A stretch of DNA of 64,000 bases. Source: JBGSQR01 sp964509295 (GTDB lineage: Bacteria > Desulfobacterota > Desulfuromonadia > Geobacterales > Pseudopelobacteraceae). This document shows positions 59,511 through 64,000 of the stretch, piece by piece (positions within the stretch are counted from its first letter, which is position 1; every line of letters begins with the position of its first letter). The notes under the pieces are model-generated. The model ran no database searches. It was not told the DNA's origin and saw nothing but the letters and a program-made list of their open reading frames with translations. The translations under genes were made by a program, and so were the position numbers. The stretch is from the NCBI GenBank assembly GCA_964509295.1, contig CAZDWS010000002.1, positions 124,001 to 188,000 on the forward strand. The letters are read 5' to 3'.

Positions 59511-60902
59511 TCAGCAGATCTGGGAAAGTATGGAGGTACCCTGCTCGATTTCGCTGATATTCATCCCACCGAAACCAAGCAACAATGTTGTCGCTTCCGG
59601 TTGACCAACAGCGTAGAACTTAGAAAACGGGAAAAGCCTGATCCCTTTTTGCAGGGCTCGGTCCAATATCTCTGTTTCGCTGAGCAATGTATGGGACAAC
59701 TGCAGAACTATATGTAGTCCGGCACCCTGGCCGATAACAACTGCCCGCTTGCCGAAATGAGTTTCAACGGACCGTAGCAGAATATCGTGTTTCTTTTTAT
59801 AGGCCATGCGCATCCGCCGTATATGACGTTCCCAGTGACCCTGTTCCATGAATTTTGACATGGTTCTCTGTTCCAGCAGTGAAACTGAGGAAAAATAATT
59901 CCGGTAAATTTGGTGATACACTGTAAGCAGTGATTCCGGCAGTACCATATAACTCAGGCGCAGTGCCGGAGAGAGTATTTTTGAGAACGTGCCTGAGTAG
60001 ATAATATTTCCACCAGGGCGCAGCCCTTGTAAAGATGGGATCGGCTTTCCATGATAGCGAAGTTCGCTGTCATAATCGTCTTCAATGATGAACCGGGCGC
60101 CTGATTCTGCCCATTCAATCAAGCCCAACCGATTGGCAACAGGCATCACATAACCCAGAGGCAGCTGATGTGAAGGGGTGACGTAAGCGATTGTGCTGTT
60201 GCTGTTGTTGAGCAGTTCCAGGTCAATCCCGCCCGGGCCGACAGACACAGGAAAGATGCTGTATGAATTGTTATGGAATACGGAACGTGGCAGGTGATAG
60301 CCGGGGTTTTCAACGGCAACGACAGAATGTTGTCCCTTCAGCAGGTGTGCCATAATATCAAGACTGTGATGCAGTCCGGCACAGATGACTATTTGATCCG
60401 GATCGCAGTGTACACCACGTGACCGCTCCAGGTAGTTCTGGATAGAGCAACGCAAGCCCCAGTCTCCTTGTGGGTCGCCATACTGGACAAGTTGCTGATT
60501 GTCTTGACGCAGACTTTCAACAAAACATTTCCGCCAGAGTTCTGTGGGGAAACTTCCCGGATCCAGGCGGGCAGGGTGGAAATCATAGGCAAAACAGGCC
60601 GGTGGGCCGGGAAGATGTTCGTGTCTGCCACGTTTGCCAGGAAGAGATTTCGGTGCAACATCCTGGTCAAGTGCCGACACAAAATACCCGCTGCGCGGTT
60701 TGCTGTACAGGTAGCCTTCAGCGTATAACTCCTGGTAGGCTCCGTCAACAGTGTTGCGGCTCGCTGAAAGCTCCATGGCCATATCCCTGACGGAAGGCAG
60801 CCTGTAATCTGATGGCAGTTTGCCTGACAGGATATGTTCTCTGATCTGATTGTAGAGTTGTTTGTACAATGGTACAGGGTTGTTATTATTCAGGATGAAC
60901 AT
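59511..60902 (-). CDS. MocR-family regulator (GntR HTH + aminotransferase), 463 aa
   Basis: Residues about 10-75 are a GntR winged helix (PLYKQLYNQIREHILSGKLP, LPSVRDMAMELSASRNTVDG). Residues about 110-460 form a class I aminotransferase fold with the PLP lysine in YSGTFSKILSPALRLSYMV and EDDYDSELRY. MocR proteins sense PLP or an amine and control vitamin B6, GABA or taurine genes. It is divergent from a split-barrel flavoprotein gene whose family includes PdxH, so a B6-type role (PdxR-like) is plausible. The dimer swap of MocR is family knowledge. Confidence 0.92.
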   Translation of the reverse strand: MFILNNNNPVPLYKQLYNQIREHILSGKLPSDYRLPSVRDMAMELSASRNTVDGAYQELYAEGYLYSKPRSGYFVSALDQDVAPKSLPGKRGRHEHLPGPPACFAYDFHPARLDPGSFPTELWRKCFVESLRQDNQQLVQYGDPQGDWGLRCSIQNYLERSRGVHCDPDQIVICAGLHHSLDIMAHLLKGQHSVVAVENPGYHLPRSVFHNNSYSIFPVSVGPGGIDLELLNNSNSTIAYVTPSHQLPLGYVMPVANRLGLIEWAESGARFIIEDDYDSELRYHGKPIPSLQGLRPGGNIIYSGTFSKILSPALRLSYMVLPESLLTVYHQIYRNYFSSVSLLEQRTMSKFMEQGHWERHIRRMRMAYKKKHDILLRSVETHFGKRAVVIGQGAGLHIVLQLSHTLLSETEILDRALQKGIRLFPFSKFYAVGQPEATTLLLGFGGMNISEIEQGTSILSQIC

Positions 60903-61076
60903 ATATACCTGCCGAATCTAAATATTGATTTCCGGTAGAAAGAAGTTTAGGCCAATAGTAGAACCGTCGTCAAAGAAAATCTGGACTCATCTGTATTGAA
61001 GAAAAAGCTTCTGCTGATGGTGGCAAAGGCATGAACCCGGCAGCAATATAAAACATACTAATTGGAGGAAATCACA

Positions 61077-61448
61077 ATGTTACCAGAAAAATTGCAGGAA
61101 ATAATGAAACAGGATGGTGTGGTTGCAATTGCAACTCTGGGTCAGGACGGACCGCATATGGTCAATACATGGAACAGTTATTTGCGTGTAACGGAAGATG
61201 GGCGACTGCTGATTCCGGCCGGCTACATGCATCGCACAGAGGCGAACATTTCATTTAACCCGGATGTGCTTATCACACTGGGGAGCAGTAAGGTAAAAGG
61301 TCTCTATGGGCCGGGAGCCGGTTTTCTGATCAAGGGCAAGGCAGCTTTTGCAACATCCGGCCCAGAATATGATGTTCTCAAGGCAAAATTTGAATGGCTG
61401 CGTGCCGCAATGGTTGTTACCATTGATTCCGTAACTCAGACGTGGTAA
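61077..61448 (+). CDS. FMN-binding split-barrel (pyridoxamine-5'-phosphate-oxidase-like) protein, 123 aa
   Basis: The fold is visible in VVAIATLGQDGPHMVNTWNS, RLLIPAGYMHRTEANISFNP and VKGLYGPGAGFLIKGKAAF. At 123 residues it is too short for PdxH itself, so flavin binding with an unknown reductase role is more likely. The ATG at 61077 has TTGGAGG upstream. It is divergent from the MocR gene and followed by a winged-helix mini-protein and another split-barrel gene. Confidence 0.88.
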   Translation: MLPEKLQEIMKQDGVVAIATLGQDGPHMVNTWNSYLRVTEDGRLLIPAGYMHRTEANISFNPDVLITLGSSKVKGLYGPGAGFLIKGKAAFATSGPEYDVLKAKFEWLRAAMVVTIDSVTQTW

Positions 61449-61492
61449 GCAAAAGTAGTTTTGCCATTACTAAAACCATAAGGAGTGTTGTC

Positions 61493-61669
61493 ATGGATAC
61501 CTCGGAAAAAGTTTTACAAGTTTTGCGTAAAGCAGGTGAACCTCTGAATGCCGGAAAAATTGCTGAACTGGGTGGGCTGGATCGTAAAGATGTGGACAAG
61601 GCAATGACAAAACTGAAAAAGGAAGAAAAAATTGTATCTCCCATACGGTGTTACTGGACACCGGCATAG
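61493..61669 (+). CDS. Winged-helix mini-protein, 58 aa
   Basis: The sequence has helix-turn-helix-wing order: KVLQVLRKAGEPLNAGKIAE, then GLDRKDVDKAMTKLKKEEKI, then a short wing VSPIRCYWTPA. This is the MarR/PCI-like winged helix of small archaeal/bacterial proteins. AAGGAG lies 7 bases before the ATG. It sits between two flavin split-barrel genes, so it may belong to their operon. DNA binding is inferred from the fold only. Confidence 0.8.
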   Translation: MDTSEKVLQVLRKAGEPLNAGKIAELGGLDRKDVDKAMTKLKKEEKIVSPIRCYWTPA

Positions 61670-61699
61670 ATCTGTACTGCTGAAATGAAGGGATGACTG

Positions 61700-62161
61700 A
61701 TGAAACCCATGCGAAGAAAAGACAGGCTGATCAATACTGAAGAAGCGGTTAAAATTCTTGAAACTGCCGAATACGGGGTACTGTCAACAGTGGATGCGGA
61801 TGGACAACCGTATGGTATTCCAATGAGTTATGTATATAAAGACAATGCTATTTACTTTCATTGTGCAGTTGTCGGGCAAAAGCTTGAAAACATAGCGAAT
61901 AATTCAAAAGTTTCATTTTGCGTCACAGGCGGAACAAAGGTTTTGCCTGAAACATTCGGTACGCTTTACGAAAGTGTTGTGGTTTTTGGAACTGCCGGTG
62001 AGATCCAAGATGCCGAACGGCAGAAAGCGTTTGTGTGGTTATTAGAAAAATATTGCTCTGAGTTTATTGAAGAGGGGCTTGAATACATTGAGTCTGAGAG
62101 CAAAAGAACAAAAATTGTGAAAATTGAAATTAGTCATATCAGCGGTAAGGCAAGAAGGTAG
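61700..62161 (+). CDS. NimA-like FMN-binding split-barrel protein, 153 aa
   Basis: The pattern RRKDRLINTEEAVKILETAE, YGVLSTVDADGQPYGIPMSY, IYFHCAVVGQKLENIANNSK matches the pyridoxamine-5'-phosphate-oxidase-like family that includes 5-nitroimidazole reductase NimA. Members are often flavoproteins of unknown substrate. The gene follows the winged-helix gene by 30 bases. A perfect long terminator follows. Confidence 0.9.
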   Translation: MKPMRRKDRLINTEEAVKILETAEYGVLSTVDADGQPYGIPMSYVYKDNAIYFHCAVVGQKLENIANNSKVSFCVTGGTKVLPETFGTLYESVVVFGTAGEIQDAERQKAFVWLLEKYCSEFIEEGLEYIESESKRTKIVKIEISHISGKARR

Positions 62162-62235
62162 CTTAACGTAAAAATGAGTAAATAAGGTAACCATTAGTTG
62201 TGGTTTATGGTGCAAAATAATTCTTATTCATAAAC

Positions 62236-62278
62236 AATAAAAACAGCCACATCTTGTGCAGATGTGGCTGTTTTTATT
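62236..62278. terminator. Terminator with 18-bp perfect stem
   Basis: AATAAAAACAGCCACATC and its exact reverse complement flank a 7-base loop. Confidence 0.9.
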
Positions 62279-62382
62279 CAGGCAGGATAGAGTGCTTGGC
62301 AGGTTATTACAGTTGGTTTGAGATGTTGCTGATTTATATATAGATACAAAAATGAAGCAGCTATTCATAAATAATAATCAAA

Positions 62383-62410
62383 TTGACTTGTGGACTTCAA
62401 GTGATATTCT
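62383..62410 (+). promoter_or_regulatory. Possible promoter of the FecR-OmpA-CHASE2 group
   Basis: TTGACT at 62383-62388 and TATTCT at 62405-62410 are 16 bases apart, 46 bases before the FecR-domain ATG. Confidence 0.55.
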
Positions 62411-62455
62411 TATATCATTGAAAAATATGTATTTTATTCCGACGAGGAGTGCAGT

Positions 62456-62905
62456 ATGCAAATTGTCTACACAAAGATTTTGACAGTGTTGATATTGATT
62501 GTAGCCACTTCGGTGTATGGCTCTTCAATTGATCATGTCGGGATTGTCAAGTCCCTGTCCGGTGAAGTCAGTGTCTTAAGGGAAGGACATATCATCAAGG
62601 CGACACCGAATTTTAAACTGCAGGTAGCTGATGTTATACAGACGGGGCCTGACGGTAAAACCGGACTGATACTTGAGGATGATACTGTTATTTCCATGGG
62701 TTTTAACAGCAGGATCGCAATTAAAAGTTTCATATTTCAGCCGAATGAGAAAAAACTGTCTCTTGTGGCAACGGTGTTTCGTGGAACGATTTCATTTCTG
62801 TCAGGACAGATTGCCAAGCTGGCCCCGGACCTGGTGCGTATTGAAATACCGCATGCTACGGTTGGAATCAGGGGTACGCATGTTCTTGTTCAGGTTGATG
62901 AGTAA
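62456..62905 (+). CDS. Exported FecR-domain protein, 149 aa
   Basis: A signal peptide (about 1-22, SVYG-SS) precedes one FecR domain: VGIVKSLSGEVSVLREGHII, LQVADVIQTGPDGKTGLILE and IPHATVGIRGTHVLV. There is no partner anti-sigma or TonB gene; this form is common next to OmpA and CHASE2 genes, as here. It probably acts as an envelope sensor or scaffold. ACGAGGAG gives the start. Confidence 0.9.
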   Translation: MQIVYTKILTVLILIVATSVYGSSIDHVGIVKSLSGEVSVLREGHIIKATPNFKLQVADVIQTGPDGKTGLILEDDTVISMGFNSRIAIKSFIFQPNEKKLSLVATVFRGTISFLSGQIAKLAPDLVRIEIPHATVGIRGTHVLVQVDE

Positions 62906-62942
62906 TTGATATTCTGATTTGCTATGAAAGTGAGGTCGGATT

Positions 62943-63542
62943 ATGGGCATCACGGTAAAATTGTCAGCACTGCTTTTCTTGATTTTTCTTGCCAGCGGCT
63001 GTGCAAATAAGACGATGGTTGTCCTGGCACCGGATCAGGATGGCAAAACCGGTGTCATTTCCATTGGTAACCAGGCGGGGAATATAGTCATAAATTCTCC
63101 ATACCAGGCAACCACCATTGCCAGTGCTAATGAAATGCCAACGGCGCCTTCGCCCCTTGGTAAGGAAAAAACTGATCACATATTTAAAGAAGCCCTTTCC
63201 ATTCAACCTAAAAAACCGATCCACTTTTTACTCTACTTTGAGAGAGAAACCACTCTTACCTCTGATTCAATTAAACTTGTACCTGATATTATAGCCGCGA
63301 TTCAGGACCGTAGCTCCAGGGACATCTCCGTAGTAGGGCATACGGATACCGTGGGTAGCAAGCAGTATAACACCGTATTGTCGCTCAACAGAGCTGCAGC
63401 AGTAAAAGACATTCTTGTTAGAAGCGGGGTTAACTCTAATACTATAGGGCTCACTTCGCATGGAAAAGAAAACCCACTGGTTCCAACGGGAGACAATGTG
63501 AATGAGCCTAAAAACAGGCGTGTCGAGGTTGTTGTCAGATAG
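62943..63542 (+). CDS. OmpA-family lipoprotein, 199 aa
   Basis: A lipoprotein signal (lipobox LASGC at about residue 20) is followed by a linker and an OmpA C-terminal domain (about 95-195): IQPKKPIHFLLYFERETTLT, SVVGHTDTVGSKQYNTVLSL, GLTSHGKENPLVPTGDN, NRRVEVVV. The OmpA domain binds peptidoglycan. It lies between the FecR and CHASE2 genes, the usual order of this sensor group. Confidence 0.93.
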   Translation: MGITVKLSALLFLIFLASGCANKTMVVLAPDQDGKTGVISIGNQAGNIVINSPYQATTIASANEMPTAPSPLGKEKTDHIFKEALSIQPKKPIHFLLYFERETTLTSDSIKLVPDIIAAIQDRSSRDISVVGHTDTVGSKQYNTVLSLNRAAAVKDILVRSGVNSNTIGLTSHGKENPLVPTGDNVNEPKNRRVEVVVR

Positions 63543-63556
63543 TGGGGACCTGGATA

Positions 63557-64000
63557 ATGCCGGATTTATTCAATAAAAAGTATGGACCGACCAGACTTAT
63601 ACTGTTTGTCGGACTATTGTTCAGTTTATTTGTAAGTGCAATTTATCTCGTAAATCCCGTTTTTATCAATACAACAAACAACAGAACAACTGATGCTGTC
63701 ATGGCCTTTGCGCCTACGAAGCAGGTATCAGGCTTGGTTGTAATTGTTGATATTGATAATAGCAGCCTGGCACGATTTGGCCAGTGGCCATGGTCCAGGG
63801 ATTTACTGGCACAACTTCTTGAAACTATCAATTCCTCAGGTGCAGCTGTTATTGGACTGGACCTTCTTCTGGCTGAACCGGATCGTACCTCCGCAGCCGT
63901 TCCTGAAAAAAACTCCAATATTAAATCTGGTAGTAAAGCTGTGATGTCTGGTGTTCCATCTGCTTTGATGGATAACGACACTAAATTGGCGAGTACCTTG
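63557..64000 (+). CDS. CHASE2-domain sensor protein, N-terminal part (cut by window end)
   Basis: The frame is open to the last base (148 codons). A membrane segment at about residues 13-34 (RLILFVGLLFSLFVSAIYL) leads into a CHASE2 domain: VVIVDIDNSSLARFGQWPWS and AAVIGLDLLLAEPD. CHASE2 is an extracellular sensor fused to adenylate/guanylate cyclases, kinases or c-di-GMP enzymes; the output part lies outside the window. ATG 63557 lies 14 bases after the OmpA-like gene's stop, so it is the third gene of that operon. Confidence 0.88.
   Translation, partial: MPDLFNKKYGPTRLILFVGLLFSLFVSAIYLVNPVFINTTNNRTTDAVMAFAPTKQVSGLVVIVDIDNSSLARFGQWPWSRDLLAQLLETINSSGAAVIGLDLLLAEPDRTSAAVPEKNSNIKSGSKAVMSGVPSALMDNDTKLASTL

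Noticed and set aside
1..64000. CRISPR arrays, rRNA genes, intact IS elements or a prophage
   Set aside because: No regularly spaced repeats, rRNA signatures or transposase genes were seen; the only mobile-element trace is the integrase remnant by tRNA-Arg.

Overview
The window looks like chromosomal DNA of a Desulfuromonadales/Geobacterales bacterium (a relative of Geobacter, Trichlorobacter or Pelobacter). This is an inference from gene content, not from a search. The signs are lysine synthesis through DapL, a surE-pcm-rpoS cluster without an nlpD gene, bacteriohemerythrin, nif-associated small genes including a nif-type ferredoxin, several sigma-54 promoters, many PAS/GGDEF/PilZ signalling proteins, and a GEMM-type cyclic-dinucleotide riboswitch. 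Base composition is moderate, with AT-rich islands at about 10.6-11.3 kb and 46.7-48.2 kb.

Layout. 0-5.3 kb: the end of a Lon-type protease, bacteriohemerythrin, a tiny Rho-N-like protein, purC, a PpiD-like folding factor and a LOG-family protein. 5.4-10.6 kb: the lysine/diaminopimelate operon lysA-dapA-lipoprotein-dapB-dapL with a clear promoter. 10.6-14.2 kb: a pentapeptide-repeat protein, a YkgJ-type Cys-cluster protein, and a minus-strand nif-accessory group with terminator hairpins in its leaders. 14.5-15.3 kb: lexA with a promoter/operator palindrome over its start codon, plus a 52-residue membrane protein in the same operon. 15.4-18.9 kb: an MFS transporter, an AraC regulator and an alcohol dehydrogenase. 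19.0-25.4 kb: a sigma-54 enhancer-binding protein divergent from a catabolic operon (BKACE, ketopantoate-reductase-like enzyme, GntP permease, SDR), with tandem dyads and a sigma-54 promoter between them. 25.7-29.2 kb: four exported enzymes (DLH-like hydrolase, esterase, cupin, carboxymuconolactone decarboxylase) whose leader shares a long motif with the alcohol dehydrogenase leader.

29.2-43.0 kb holds mostly single genes: GNAT, flavin reductase, metallophosphoesterase, an ArsR regulator/FMN reductase divergent pair with two operator dyads, DUF1456 and SseB proteins, a PanP-like decarboxylase, HAD phosphatase, a receiver protein, a PilZ protein, rhodanese, SrkA kinase, a J-domain protein and a quinone oxidoreductase. 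43.2-46.5 kb: surE, pcm, rpoS, apt and tRNA-Arg(CCU). Next to the tRNA is a frameshifted remnant of a tyrosine recombinase, then a GEMM riboswitch with a terminator ahead of a CsgG-like exported protein.

48.4-64.0 kb: a Cys-rich mini-protein, a hybrid histidine kinase, a small membrane protein behind a sigma-54 promoter, a large GGDEF-EAL protein, two Hsp20 chaperones, an Slp lipoprotein, a DUF3300/DUF2950 pair, a MocR regulator divergent from a flavin split-barrel protein, and a FecR-OmpA-CHASE2 group cut by the window end.

The strongest candidates for new biology are the lexA-linked membrane micro-protein, the exported four-enzyme operon tied to the AraC/ADH locus, the dyad-controlled BKACE operon, and the terminator-containing leaders of the nif-accessory genes.
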